Of a stretch of DNA of 38,479 nt, positions 1-7,446 are shown piece by piece. The notes under the pieces are model-generated. The model worked only from the letters and a program-made list of their open reading frames with translations, did no database searches and was not told the DNA's origin. Source of the stretch: Cellulosimicrobium arenosum (GTDB lineage Bacteria; Actinomycetota; Actinomycetes; Actinomycetales; Cellulomonadaceae); NCBI RefSeq assembly GCF_014837295.1, contig NZ_JACYHB010000016.1, positions 1 through 38,479 of the forward strand, read 5' to 3'. How positions within the stretch are numbered: position 1 is the first letter of the stretch; every line of letters begins with the position of its first letter. The translations under genes were made by a program, and so were the position numbers.

Positions 1-2
1 AG

Positions 3-95
3 CACGTCGCCCAGCAACTCAACGGACGACCACGCAAAACGCTCGGCTGGAAGACTCCAGCCGAGCGTCTGCGTGATCTACTGACGACCGTCTAG
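3..95 (+). CDS. IS30-family transposase, C-terminal fragment (partial)
   Basis: The third frame reads HVAQQLNGRPRKTLGWKTPA and continues to ERLRDLLTTV and a TAG at 93-95. The LN-RPRKTLGW-TPAE signature is the conserved C-terminal end of IS30-family DDE transposases, which mobilise the element by recognising its terminal repeats. Only 30 residues are present. The catalytic DDE residues would lie upstream, off the window, so whether the full gene is intact cannot be judged. Confidence 0.85.
   Translation, partial: HVAQQLNGRPRKTLGWKTPAERLRDLLTTV
39..68. repeat. Perfect 13-bp inverted repeat inside the transposase 3' end
   Basis: ACGCTCGGCTGGA (39-51) pairs exactly with TCCAGCCGAGCGT (56-68) across the 4-nt loop AGAC. 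It lies within codons for the conserved TLGWKTPAERL stretch, so coding constraint and a strong hairpin coexist. It could act as a transcription terminator or a barrier to read-through between IS and host DNA. Confidence 0.75.
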
Positions 96-103
96 GCCAT
101 CAG

Positions 104-130
104 GTGTTGCGAGGACCCCGAGAATCCACC
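104..130. repeat. IS30-type right terminal inverted repeat (putative)
   Basis: The sequence starting GTGTTGCGAGGACC, just after the transposase stop, resembles the right end of IS30-family elements. Only one end is in the window, so it cannot be confirmed against its partner. Confidence 0.55.
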
Positions 131-165
131 AACCGGTCGCGGGGCCCTGTCGTGTCTCGTGCTGG

Positions 166-462
166 TCAGCTGACGACGACCGCGAGGATGTCGCGCGCCG
201 ACAGGACGAGGTAGTCCTCGCCGGCGTACTTGACCTCGGTGCCGCCGTACTTGCTGTAGATGACCTTGTCGCCGACGGTCACGTCGAGCGGCACACGGTT
301 GCCGTTGTCGTCGATGCGACCCGGACCGACGGCCAGGACCTCGCCCTCCTGGGGCTTCTCCTTGGCGGTGTCCGGGATGACCAGGCCGGATGCGGTCGTG
401 GTCTCGGCCTCGAGGGCCTTCACGACAATCCGGTCCTCGAGCGGCTTGATGGGGACCGACAC
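166..462 (-). CDS. groES: Co-chaperonin GroES (Hsp10)
   Basis: This encodes the 10-kDa lid of the GroEL chaperonin, which caps the folding chamber in the cytoplasm. The 98-residue product begins [20 protein letters not shown]. It carries the mobile loop ([14 protein letters not shown], about residues 20-33), the GEVLAVGPG motif and the C-terminal [13 protein letters not shown] strand, and is of normal family length. The start is a GTG at 460-462 preceded by AAAGGGGAGG, a good ribosome binding site; a longer in-frame reading to 561 would pass through the leader and is rejected. The upstream promoter overlaps a CIRCE operator, so HrcA control is expected. groEL does not follow: the next sequence is the end of an IS30 element only 36 nt past the stop. 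Confidence 0.97.
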   Translation of the reverse strand: MSVPIKPLEDRIVVKALEAETTTASGLVIPDTAKEKPQEGEVLAVGPGRIDDNGNRVPLDVTVGDKVIYSKYGGTEVKYAGEDYLVLSARDILAVVVS

Positions 463-592
463 GTCGGACCTCCCCTTTCGCGATGAGAACTGCAGGCGGA
501 TGGGTCGAGCGGTGACGGCCGTCGTCGCGGGTGCCGGCCGGCATGGTCGCTCGCGTGCCACCGCGGTCCGAGGACCGGGTGACCCGCGGTCA

Positions 593-621
593 AATCTAGA
601 TCCCGGTTAGCACTCGGTCAA
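593..621 (-). promoter_or_regulatory. groES promoter
   Basis: Read on the minus strand, TTGACC (-35, 616-621) is separated by 17 nt from TAGATT (-10, 593-598). This is a near-consensus housekeeping promoter pointing at groES, and the CIRCE operator covers its -35 box and spacer. Confidence 0.75.
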
Positions 622-633
622 GGCGAGTGCCAA
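607..633. promoter_or_regulatory. CIRCE operator (HrcA binding site)
   Basis: TTAGCACTC (607-615), a 9-nt spacer, then GAGTGCCAA (625-633). The established CIRCE consensus is TTAGCACTC-N9-GAGTGCTAA, so there is one mismatch. HrcA binding here should repress groES in the absence of heat stress. The divergent methyltransferase gene begins 75 nt away. Confidence 0.95.
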
Positions 634-707
634 CGACCTGCCGTTCCCGGGGTACCGGGCGGCTCCCGAGCGAGCGGTCGGCGCACGAGAGGTGCAAGGA
701 TCGCGTC

Positions 708-1946
708 ATGGACTCTGCCGCTCTCACCAAGCTGCTCAGCCCCGAGGGATGGACCCTTCTCGGCGCTCTGCCGCCCTACGACGAGCGCCAGGCGCTCGTC
801 CTCGGCGCGGGCCTGCGGGCCAAGGGCGTGGATCCCGAGCTGGCGGCAGCGGCGCTCACCCAGTCGAGGTTGCGCAGCGTCGCTCGTGCGAAGTTCGGGG
901 ACTTCGCCGACGGGATGCTGTTCACCCCGGCCGGTCTCGAGCAGGCCACGCGGCTCGTCGTCGCCGCGCTGCACGCCCAGCGGTATCTCACGGCAGGCGT
1001 CGAGCGCGTCGCCGACCTGACGTGCGGCATCGGTGCGGATGCCATGGCGTTCGCCGGAACCGGGCTGTCCGTGCTCGCGACCGACGTCGACGAGGTCACC
1101 GCCGCGATCGCGACCGTGAACCTGCGGCACTTTCCCGAGGCGGAGGTACGGCACCGCGACGGGCTCTCTCTCGACCTGGCGGCCGAGGGCGTCGACGGCG
1201 TCTACGCGGACCCGGCCCGCCGCACCCGCGCCGGGTCGCGCGTGTTCGACCCGAAGGCCTACGCGCCCCCGCTCGACGCGGTGTGGGCGGTGCGCGACCG
1301 CGTGCCCGCGGTCGGCATCAAGGTCGGTCCGGGCATCCGGCACGAGGGGCTGCCGCACGACGCGGAGACGCAGTGGGTGTCGGTCGACGGCGACGTCGTC
1401 GAGGCGGCGCTGTGGTTCGGGCCGCTGGCCCCCGACGGCCCCGGACGCTCCGCGCACCTCCTGACGAGCGTCACCGACGACGACGGCGCGTCCCGCACCG
1501 TCTCGCGCACCCTCGCCCACCGGGCCGGCGACCCCGACCCCGGGAAGGAGGTCGGCGCCGTCGGGCAGTATCTCTACGAGCCCGACGGCGCGGTGATCCG
1601 TGCCGGTCTCGTGGCCCACGCCGCGGCGGAGCTGGGCGGACGGCTCGTCGACCCGACCATCGCGTACGTCACGACCGACTCCCCCGTACCGCCCGACGCC
1701 TCCGGCCTCGCGGCGGGTCTCGCGCGGGGGTACCGCGTGCTGGACGTCATGCCGTTCGGCCTCAAGCGGCTCCGCGCCTACCTGCGCGCGCGCGGTGTCG
1801 GGCGGCTCACGATCAAGAAGCGGGGCACCGCGGTGACACCGGAGCAGCTGCGCAAGCAGCTCGCGCTGTCGGGAGACGCGGAGACGACGATCGTCCTGAC
1901 GCGCGTAGCGGGTGCCCAGCACGTGCTCGTGGTGGAACCCCGATGA
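708..1946 (+). CDS. Class I SAM-dependent methyltransferase with THUMP-like C-terminal domain
   Basis: The 412-residue protein contains the SAM-binding motif I ADLTCGIGADAMAF (about residues 102-115), a motif II-like LATDVDEV (123-130) and a DPARR motif (168-172) in the position of the usual DPPY/NPPF catalytic loop. The C-terminal third (LDVMPFGLKRLRAYLRARGV and onward) matches the THUMP-like domain of actinobacterial proteins usually annotated only as class I methyltransferases. An RNA substrate is likely but not shown by the sequence. The ATG at 708 follows AAGGA by 7 nt; the earlier ATG at 627 lies inside the CIRCE region and is rejected. The stop overlaps the next start (ATGA), so the two genes are translationally coupled. 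Confidence 0.85.
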   Translation: MDSAALTKLLSPEGWTLLGALPPYDERQALVLGAGLRAKGVDPELAAAALTQSRLRSVARAKFGDFADGMLFTPAGLEQATRLVVAALHAQRYLTAGVERVADLTCGIGADAMAFAGTGLSVLATDVDEVTAAIATVNLRHFPEAEVRHRDGLSLDLAAEGVDGVYADPARRTRAGSRVFDPKAYAPPLDAVWAVRDRVPAVGIKVGPGIRHEGLPHDAETQWVSVDGDVVEAALWFGPLAPDGPGRSAHLLTSVTDDDGASRTVSRTLAHRAGDPDPGKEVGAVGQYLYEPDGAVIRAGLVAHAAAELGGRLVDPTIAYVTTDSPVPPDASGLAAGLARGYRVLDVMPFGLKRLRAYLRARGVGRLTIKKRGTAVTPEQLRKQLALSGDAETTIVLTRVAGAQHVLVVEPR

Positions 1947-3097
1947 GCGCGCCGCGCACCGGCGACCTCCCCTTCGCCCGGTCCGAGCGTTCGACGGTCG
2001 GTCTCGAGTGGGAGCTCGCCCTCGTGGACGCCGACTCCGGCGACCTGCGCCAGGTCGCCCGCACGGTGCTCGACGCCGTCCGCCCACCGGGTGGGGGCGA
2101 GCACCCCGCGATCAAGCAGGAGCTGCTGCTCAACACCGTCGAGGTGGTCTCGGGAGTGCATCGCACGGTGGGCGCTGCGGGCAAGGACCTCGAGCGCTCC
2201 GTCGCGGAGCTCCGGGCGGTGACCGACCCGCTGCGGGTCGAGCTCATGTGCGCGGGCACCCACCCGTTCGCCCGCTGGGCGCAGCAGAAGGTGACCGACA
2301 AGGAGCGCTACCAGACGCTGATCGACCGCACCCAGTGGTGGGGCCGGCAGATGCTCATCTACGGCGTGCACGTGCACGTCGGGATCGAGGACCGCCGCAA
2401 GGTGCTGCCGATCGTGCGCGCGATGCTCACGTGCTTCGCGCACCTGCAGTCGTTGTCCGCGAGCTCGCCGTTCTGGGGCGGCAAGGACACCGGCTACGCG
2501 TCGAACCGCGCCCTGATGTTCCAGCAGCTGCCGACCGCAGGGCTGCCGTTCCAGTTCGAGGAGTGGTCCGAGCTCGAGGGCTACGTCGCCGACATGCTGC
2601 ACACGGGAGTCATCGACCAGTTCGACGAGGTGCGCTGGGACCTGCGTCCGGCCCCGCGGTTCGGCACGCTGGAGACCCGCATCTGCGACGGTGTGACGAA
2701 CATCACCGAGCTGCTCGCGCTGTCCGCCCTGACGCACTGCCTCGTGGAGCACTTCTCGACGATGCTCGACGAGGGCCGCGAGCTGCCGGTCCTCCCGCCG
2801 TGGTTCGCGCAGGAGAACAAGTGGCGCTCCGCGCGGTACGGGATGGACGCGATCATCATCCTCGACCGTGCGGGGAACGAGGAGCTCGTGACGGAAGCCG
2901 TCAGTCGCCTCCTCACGGAGCTGGAGCCGACGGCCGCGCGGCTCGGCTGCCTCGACGAGCTCGACGGGGTCCGCACGATCCTGCGGCGCGGGGCGTCGTA
3001 CCAGCGCCAGCGTGCCGTGGCGCGGCGCCACGGGGGCGAGCTCGACGCTGTCGTGCGCTCGCTCGTCGCGGAGATGCGGGCCCGGCGTCCGCTGTAG
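1943..3097 (+). CDS. GCS2-family glutamate-cysteine ligase-like enzyme (YbdK type)
   Basis: This 384-residue protein belongs to the carboxylate-amine ligase branch of glutamate-cysteine ligase family 2. Members use ATP to join the gamma-carboxyl of glutamate to an amine such as cysteine. Visible family motifs are GLEWELALVDADSG near the N-terminus, CAGTHPFARW, YGVHVHVGIEDR and FGTLETRICDGVTNI. Actinobacteria normally use mycothiol rather than glutathione, so the true product may be another gamma-glutamyl compound; EgtA of ergothioneine synthesis is a related family but no other egt genes are nearby. The ATG overlaps the methyltransferase stop by 4 nt, which fixes the start. Function beyond family level is inference. 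Confidence 0.85.
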   Translation: MSAPRTGDLPFARSERSTVGLEWELALVDADSGDLRQVARTVLDAVRPPGGGEHPAIKQELLLNTVEVVSGVHRTVGAAGKDLERSVAELRAVTDPLRVELMCAGTHPFARWAQQKVTDKERYQTLIDRTQWWGRQMLIYGVHVHVGIEDRRKVLPIVRAMLTCFAHLQSLSASSPFWGGKDTGYASNRALMFQQLPTAGLPFQFEEWSELEGYVADMLHTGVIDQFDEVRWDLRPAPRFGTLETRICDGVTNITELLALSALTHCLVEHFSTMLDEGRELPVLPPWFAQENKWRSARYGMDAIIILDRAGNEELVTEAVSRLLTELEPTAARLGCLDELDGVRTILRRGASYQRQRAVARRHGGELDAVVRSLVAEMRARRPL

Positions 3098-3108
3098 GTC
3101 CCATAGAC

Positions 3109-3146
3109 GCCTGTGCACTGCAGACATCTACCTGCACCGAGCAGGC
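3109..3146. terminator. Candidate terminator between convergent genes
   Basis: The 66-nt gap between two convergent genes holds GCCTGTGCA (3109-3117) and TGCAC..GCAGGC (3133-3146), which pair with a 3-nt bulge. The loop is long (15 nt) and no U-tract follows, so this is a weak candidate. Confidence 0.35.
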
Positions 3147-3163
3147 ACCCTCGTGCGAGCCGC

Positions 3164-4213
3164 TCAGTGCTCCGCGACCACGACCCCCAGGTCCGCGGCC
3201 CGGTCGGCGAGCCACGACGGCGTCCAGTCCTCGACGCCGCACGGCGAGGACGAGTCGGCGGCGAGCGGTTCCATCGCCGCGTCCCAGGACAGGACGCGGC
3301 ACGACGCGTCGGTCTCCACCGCGGTCGTCCACGCCTCGTCCTCGGCCAGGCCCGCGTCCACGGCGGACTGCACGACGTCGAACTGCTGCCACCACTGCAG
3401 CGCGTGGGACAGCTCGTGCGCGAGCACGAACTCCCGCATCGCCGGGTCGGCCGACTCGCCCCACCACAGGAAGATCGTGCGGGGGTGGCGCGGGTTGAAG
3501 CAGCCCGCCGCGCCCCGCTCGTGCGCGTCCGCCTCCTCGATCAGCGGGATGCCGCAGTTCAACGTCTCGTCGTCGGTGACCACCACCTGCATCTCGGCGT
3601 TCCGTGGGTTCACCGCGGCGACCCACTCCTGCGGGTCCGGGTACCCGGGCACGAACTCGGTCGTCGTTCCCGCGCCGGGAACGGGTTCCGCGAGCAGCTC
3701 GGTGTACTCCCCGTCGCGCCACCTCTCCTCCATGCCGCCCGGCAGCGGCGGGGCGGCGGGCTGGGCGAACACGTCCTGCACCTTCGCGCGCGCTGCGGGC
3801 TGGTCGACGAGCAGGATCTTGCCGGGGTCGGACGCCCACGGGACGTTGCCCCCTCGGGACTGCGACCCGAGCTCGCTGACCGTCGCCCACCCACCCGCGA
3901 GGACCGCGACCAGGGCCACCAGGGCCGCGAAGCCCGCGGCTGAGGCCCCGCGTGACCGCCGGCGTCGGGGCACGGGCGGCGGGAGCGGGGCGAGCCGGTG
4001 CTGCGGGAGCCAGACCTGCTGGACACGGTGCTGCTCGAACCAGTACGCGGCGGCGCGCTCCGCCTCCGCGCGCTCCGGGCCGGGAGAGAGCCGCTGGGCG
4101 TGCTCGTGCCAGGCCCGGCCGCGACGCCAGGCCTCGTCCGGGGGGACGGGAGCCTCGGGCGACGGCCTCGGGGCGCCGCCCGTCCATGCGCCGGGTGGCG
4201 GCACCGGACTCAC
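3164..4213 (-). CDS. Membrane-anchored protein with HExxH zinc-metallopeptidase motif
   Basis: The 349-residue protein has a Pro-rich cytoplasmic N-terminus (1-80), a basic patch PRRRRSRG, one transmembrane helix (about 90-112) and a probably extracytoplasmic domain. That domain carries [12 protein letters not shown] with HELSH at 266-270, a zinc HExxH site. An acidic AVETDAS (298-304) follows about 30 residues later and could give the third ligand, as in gluzincins. Two Cys pairs may form disulfides. The start is a GTG at 4211-4213 overlapping the tsaD stop (GTGA), so it is translationally coupled to tsaD; a longer frame to 4570 runs antisense-like through tsaD and is rejected. The specific family and substrate are not recognised. 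Peptidase activity is inferred from the motif alone. Confidence 0.75.
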   Translation of the reverse strand: MSPVPPPGAWTGGAPRPSPEAPVPPDEAWRRGRAWHEHAQRLSPGPERAEAERAAAYWFEQHRVQQVWLPQHRLAPLPPPVPRRRRSRGASAAGFAALVALVAVLAGGWATVSELGSQSRGGNVPWASDPGKILLVDQPAARAKVQDVFAQPAAPPLPGGMEERWRDGEYTELLAEPVPGAGTTTEFVPGYPDPQEWVAAVNPRNAEMQVVVTDDETLNCGIPLIEEADAHERGAAGCFNPRHPRTIFLWWGESADPAMREFVLAHELSHALQWWQQFDVVQSAVDAGLAEDEAWTTAVETDASCRVLSWDAAMEPLAADSSSPCGVEDWTPSWLADRAADLGVVVAEH

Positions 4214-5277
4214 ACGTGGCTGACGGTCAGCGGCATCGACGAGTCGACGCCGATGTCGAGGCTCGACGGCGCGACACCGGCCCGCACGACCGCCGAGCCG
4301 AGCGCGGCGATCATCGCCCCGTTGTCCGTGCAGTAGCGGATCGGGGGGATGCGCAGCTCGATCCCGGCCTCCGCGCACCGCGCCGCCGCCATGTCGCGCA
4401 GCTGGGAGTTGGCGGAGAAGCCACCGCCGACCACGAGGGTGTCCACCTCGTGCCGATGGCACGCCGCGATGGTCTTGGCCGTGAGGACGTCCGCCACCGC
4501 CTCGGCGAACGACGCCGCGACGTCGGGCACGGGGATCTCCTCGCCCGCGTCGGTCCGCGCCTCGACCCACCGCGCCACCGCCGTCTTGAGGCCCGAGAAC
4601 GAGAAGTCGTCCGCGTGCTTCTCCTGGTCCTTGCGCGCCGTGAGCCCGCGCGGGAACCTGATGGCGGTCGGGTCGCCCTCGCGCGCGAGGCGGTCGATGT
4701 GCGGGCCACCGGGGTAGGGCAGGCCGAGCAGGCGTCCCACCTTGTCGAACGCCTCGCCCGCCGCGTCGTCGAGCGTCGAGCCGAGCTCGGTGACCGAGGT
4801 CGCGACGTCGTCGACGAGGAGCAGCGAGCTGTGCCCACCGGACACGACGAGCGACAGGAAGCGGTCCGGGAACGCACCGTGCACGAGCTCGTCGACGGCC
4901 GCGTGCCCGATCACGTGGTTCACCCCGTACAGCGGCTTGTCGAGCGCGAGCGCGAGCGCCTTCGCGGCGGAGGCGCCGATGGTCAGCGGCCCGACCAGGC
5001 CGGGGCCCGCGGTGACGGCGACCGCGTCCACCTCGGACAGGTCGACGTCGGCCGTGCCCAGCGTGCGCTCGAGGGTCGGGATCATCGCCTCGAGGTGGGC
5101 GCGCGAGGCGACCTCGGGGATGATCCCGCCGTAGCGGGCATGATCGTCCATCGAGCTCGCGACGGTGTCGACGAGCAGCTCACGGCCGCGCACCAGCGCG
5201 ACACCGGTCTCGTCGCAGGACGTCTCGATACCGAGCACGAGCGGCTCGCCGCCGGGCGCGGTCACGGGGGAAACCAT
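4210..5277 (-). CDS. tsaD: tRNA t6A threonylcarbamoyltransferase TsaD
   Basis: TsaD transfers threonylcarbamoyl from TC-AMP to A37 of ANN-decoding tRNAs, working with TsaB and TsaE in the cytoplasm. The 355-residue protein has the ASKHA-fold start [15 protein letters not shown], the [11 protein letters not shown] metal-site region, [28 protein letters not shown] and the C-terminal [14 protein letters not shown], all diagnostic of the family. The second His of the usual HxxxH metal pair is replaced here (HLEAM), as I recall for other actinobacterial members. tsaB and tsaE are 2-4 kb upstream on the same strand, separated from tsaD by sseA and the opposite-strand nitroreductase gene. A TACCCT box ends 7 nt before the ATG and there is no clear Shine-Dalgarno, so the mRNA is probably leaderless. 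Confidence 0.96.
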   Translation of the reverse strand: MVSPVTAPGGEPLVLGIETSCDETGVALVRGRELLVDTVASSMDDHARYGGIIPEVASRAHLEAMIPTLERTLGTADVDLSEVDAVAVTAGPGLVGPLTIGASAAKALALALDKPLYGVNHVIGHAAVDELVHGAFPDRFLSLVVSGGHSSLLLVDDVATSVTELGSTLDDAAGEAFDKVGRLLGLPYPGGPHIDRLAREGDPTAIRFPRGLTARKDQEKHADDFSFSGLKTAVARWVEARTDAGEEIPVPDVAASFAEAVADVLTAKTIAACHRHEVDTLVVGGGFSANSQLRDMAAARCAEAGIELRIPPIRYCTDNGAMIAALGSAVVRAGVAPSSLDIGVDSSMPLTVSHV

Positions 5278-5284
5278 GCGGTCC

Positions 5285-5290
5285 AGGGTA
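5285..5290 (-). promoter_or_regulatory. -10 box for leaderless tsaD
   Basis: TACCCT on the minus strand, 7 nt before the ATG. It matches the TANNNT -10 pattern at the distance expected when transcription starts at the start codon. Confidence 0.55.
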
Positions 5291-5364
5291 GCGGTGGCTG
5301 CACTGTCGCCGAGGTCACAGCCGTATCGGGAACACCGGTTTACTCCTCAACTGTTGCTCGAGGC

Positions 5365-5982
5365 ATGAGCACCGACACCCTTGCCCCCGCCCTGTCCGTC
5401 GACGACGCCACTGCCGACCTCTTGTTCCGCGAGGCCCGCACGACGCGCGAGTTCACGGACGCGGAGGTGACCGACGAGCAGCTCGCCGCCGTGTACGACC
5501 TCGTCAAGTGGGGCCCCACCGCGATGAACACGCTGCCGCTGCGCGTGCTCGCCGTCCGCTCCCCCGAGGCCCGCGAGCGCCTCGTCGCGCACATGGCCGA
5601 CGGCAACAAGGAGCGCGTCTCGACCGCGCCCCTGTCGCTCGTCGTCGCCTACGACCCCGCGTTCCACGAGCACCTGGACACGCTCATGCCGCACCTGCCG
5701 GGCATGCGCGACAACCTGCACGCCGTCCCCGCCGTGCGCGAGGACATGGGCCGCACCAACGGCCTCCTGCAGGCGGGCTACCTCGTCGTCGGGCTGCGCG
5801 CCGCCGGGCTGGCCGCCGGACCCATGAACGGCATGGACCACGCAGCGGTCGACGCCGAGTTCTTCGCGGAGAACGGCTGGAGGTCGCTCCTCGTCATCAA
5901 CGTCGGCGTCGCGGCCGGCACCGGGACGACCTACCCCCGCGCCCCGCGCCTCGCAGCCGAGCAGGCCGTCACGACGGTCTGA
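5365..5982 (+). CDS. Nitroreductase-family NAD(P)H oxidoreductase, RutE-like
   Basis: The 205-residue flavoprotein is of the nitroreductase fold, in the group annotated as malonic semialdehyde reductase RutE/HadB-like. Supporting motifs are LLFREARTTREFTDAEVTDEQ, VYDLVKWGPTAMNTLPLRVLAV (the FMN/partner-binding region of this group) and GLLQAGYLVVGLRAAGLAAGPMNGMD. It probably reduces a small aldehyde or nitro/quinone compound using FMN; the physiological substrate is not deducible, and no other rut genes are visible. It is a single plus-strand gene wedged between tsaD and the sseA-rimI operon. Its 3' end overlaps the convergent sulfurtransferase gene by 14 nt. The ATG at 5365 has only a poorly spaced GAGG before it, so the start is likely rather than certain. 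Confidence 0.85.
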   Translation: MSTDTLAPALSVDDATADLLFREARTTREFTDAEVTDEQLAAVYDLVKWGPTAMNTLPLRVLAVRSPEARERLVAHMADGNKERVSTAPLSLVVAYDPAFHEHLDTLMPHLPGMRDNLHAVPAVREDMGRTNGLLQAGYLVVGLRAAGLAAGPMNGMDHAAVDAEFFAENGWRSLLVINVGVAAGTGTTYPRAPRLAAEQAVTTV

Positions 5983-6910
5983 CCCGACCCCTTCCCGTCG
6001 GCAGAGGCGGCGTCCCTGCGGGGGCGTCGCCTCGCGTCGTGACCGGCCGCGCCTCTGCGGTCGCGCCGGTCGCCGCCGGCCGCGCGGGGTCGTTCGACCA
6101 CTGCGACCACGAGCCGGCGTACAGCGCGGCGTCGATCCCGAGCGTCGCGAGCACCGCCACCTGGTGGGCGGCCGTCACTCCCGAGCCGCAGTAGACACCC
6201 ACCGGCGTCCGGCCGGAGACGCCCAGGGCGTCGAAGCGCGCGCGCAGCGTGGCGCCGTCGAGGAGCTCGCCGTCGTCCCCCAGGTTCTCGGTCGTCGGCG
6301 CGCTCACCGCGCCCGGGACGTGCCCCGCGCGCGGGTCCACCGGCTCGACCTCGCCGCGGTACCGCTCGCCCGCACGGGCATCGAGCAGCACCCCCGTGCC
6401 CGACGCCGCGAGCGCGGCCGCGGCGTCGGCGTCCAGCACCGGCATCGACCCCGGCGAGACGACGACGTCGCCGGGCTCCCCCCGCTCCTCGCCCTGCGCG
6501 AGGGCGAGACCGGCACGCTCCCACGCCGCCGGCCCGCCGTCGAGGATCCGCACGTCGTCGTGCCCCGCCCAGCGCAGGAGCCACCAGGCGCGGGCGGCCG
6601 AGGTCCCGCCCGCCGCGTCGTAGACCACGACGCCACGGTCGCGGCGCACGCCCCAGCGCCGCGCCGCGGCCTGCAGGACGTGCGCCGCAGGCAGCGGGTG
6701 ACGACCCGCCGCGGCCGACGGCAGGGCCGCGAGCTCGGTCTCGAGATCGACGTAGACGGCCCCGGGGAGGTGCCCCGCCAGGTAGCGCTCGTGCCCGTCC
6801 GTCACGCCGAGCGCCCAGCGCACGTCCAGGACGACGGGCATGGCCGGGCCGTCGAGCAGACCGGCGAGCTCCCGCACCCCGACGAGCACGCGCTCGCGCG
6901 CGGGGCTCAT
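5969..6910 (-). CDS. sseA: Two-domain rhodanese: thiosulfate or 3-mercaptopyruvate sulfurtransferase
   Basis: The 313-residue protein has an inactive N-terminal rhodanese domain (about 25-135, VVLDVRW, YLAGHLPGAVYVDL, LDGGPAAWERAG) and an active C-terminal one (about 155-285). The catalytic Cys241 lies in YCGSGVTAAH. CGSGVT is the loop of the 3-mercaptopyruvate-type enzymes, so mercaptopyruvate is the more likely sulfur donor. The ATG overlaps the rimI stop (ATGA), placing it as the last gene of the alr-tsaE-tsaB-rimI run and suggesting a link to thiolation or cysteine metabolism, which is inference. About 30 basic and Pro/Gly-rich residues trail the domain and run into the convergent nitroreductase gene. 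Confidence 0.9.
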   Translation of the reverse strand: MSPARERVLVGVRELAGLLDGPAMPVVLDVRWALGVTDGHERYLAGHLPGAVYVDLETELAALPSAAAGRHPLPAAHVLQAAARRWGVRRDRGVVVYDAAGGTSAARAWWLLRWAGHDDVRILDGGPAAWERAGLALAQGEERGEPGDVVVSPGSMPVLDADAAAALAASGTGVLLDARAGERYRGEVEPVDPRAGHVPGAVSAPTTENLGDDGELLDGATLRARFDALGVSGRTPVGVYCGSGVTAAHQVAVLATLGIDAALYAGSWSQWSNDPARPAATGATAEARPVTTRGDAPAGTPPLPTGRGRVRPS

Positions 6911-7446
6911 GCGAGGACGCTCCCGGCGTCGGTGGCCGTGCCGTGGTCGGGGTCGTCGCGCGGACCGGCGAGCTCGAGCCGCATCGTGTAGGCGTCGACG
7001 TCCTCGGGCTGGTAATAGCGCTTGCGCACGCCGAGCTGCTCGAACCCGTACTTCGCGTACATCGCGAGCGCCGGGTCGTTGTCGACGCGCACCTCGAGCA
7101 GGAGCGCCTCGGCACCGATCGCGCGCGAGCGCCCGATGAGCGCCTCGAGCAGCGCCGAGCCCACCCCCTGGTGCTGCAGCGCCGGGTCGACCCCGATCGT
7201 CATGACCTGCGCGACGTCGCCGTCGAACCACAGCCCCGCGTACCCCACGATCTGCTGCGCCCCCGCCGCGTAGACGCGCTCCGGCTCCGCGGCCACGTAC
7301 CAGCGCCCGAGCCCGGCGAGCTCGTCCGCGAGCATGCCGTAGGTCCACGCGCCGCGCCCGAACAGCTCGCGCTCGAGCTCGACCACACGGTCGAGGTCGG
7401 CCGCCCCCAACGGGCGCAGCCGGATCTCGTAGCGGCGCAGGCTCAT
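6907..7446 (-). CDS. rimI: Ribosomal protein S18 alanine N-acetyltransferase RimI
   Basis: A 179-residue GNAT-fold acetyltransferase that uses acetyl-CoA, by family, to acetylate the N-terminal alanine of S18. The acetyl-CoA loop QHQGVGSALLEALIGR (about 91-106), the preceding MTIGVDPA strand and the C-terminal YAKYGFEQLGVRKRYYQPEDVDAYTM block, the RimI hallmark, are all present. It overlaps tsaB upstream (ATGA) and sseA downstream (ATGA). The tsaB-rimI pairing is conserved widely, although in most actinobacteria tsaD follows directly; here sseA takes that place. Confidence 0.95.
   Translation of the reverse strand: MSLRRYEIRLRPLGAADLDRVVELERELFGRGAWTYGMLADELAGLGRWYVAAEPERVYAAGAQQIVGYAGLWFDGDVAQVMTIGVDPALQHQGVGSALLEALIGRSRAIGAEALLLEVRVDNDPALAMYAKYGFEQLGVRKRYYQPEDVDAYTMRLELAGPRDDPDHGTATDAGSVLA

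Larger units (their letters stand above)
1..130 (+). mobile_element. 3' end of an IS30-family insertion sequence
   Basis: The first 95 bases encode the C-terminus of an IS30-family transposase. About 10 bases later comes a terminal-repeat-like sequence that resembles, from memory, the IS30 right end (GTGTTGCG..GACC). The rest of the element lies outside the window. A contig that starts inside an IS is typical of assembly breakage at a multicopy repeat. The exact outer boundary near 130 is uncertain because no target duplication partner is visible. Confidence 0.75.

Noticed and set aside
4214-4570. Upstream extension of the metallopeptidase-like frame inside tsaD
   Set aside because: The sequence is low-complexity and antisense-like in composition; the GTG overlapping the tsaD stop gives a sensible coupled start.
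5348-5356. CAACTGTTG palindrome before the nitroreductase gene as a regulator site
   Set aside because: Nine bases is too short to be convincing and no regulator gene is adjacent.
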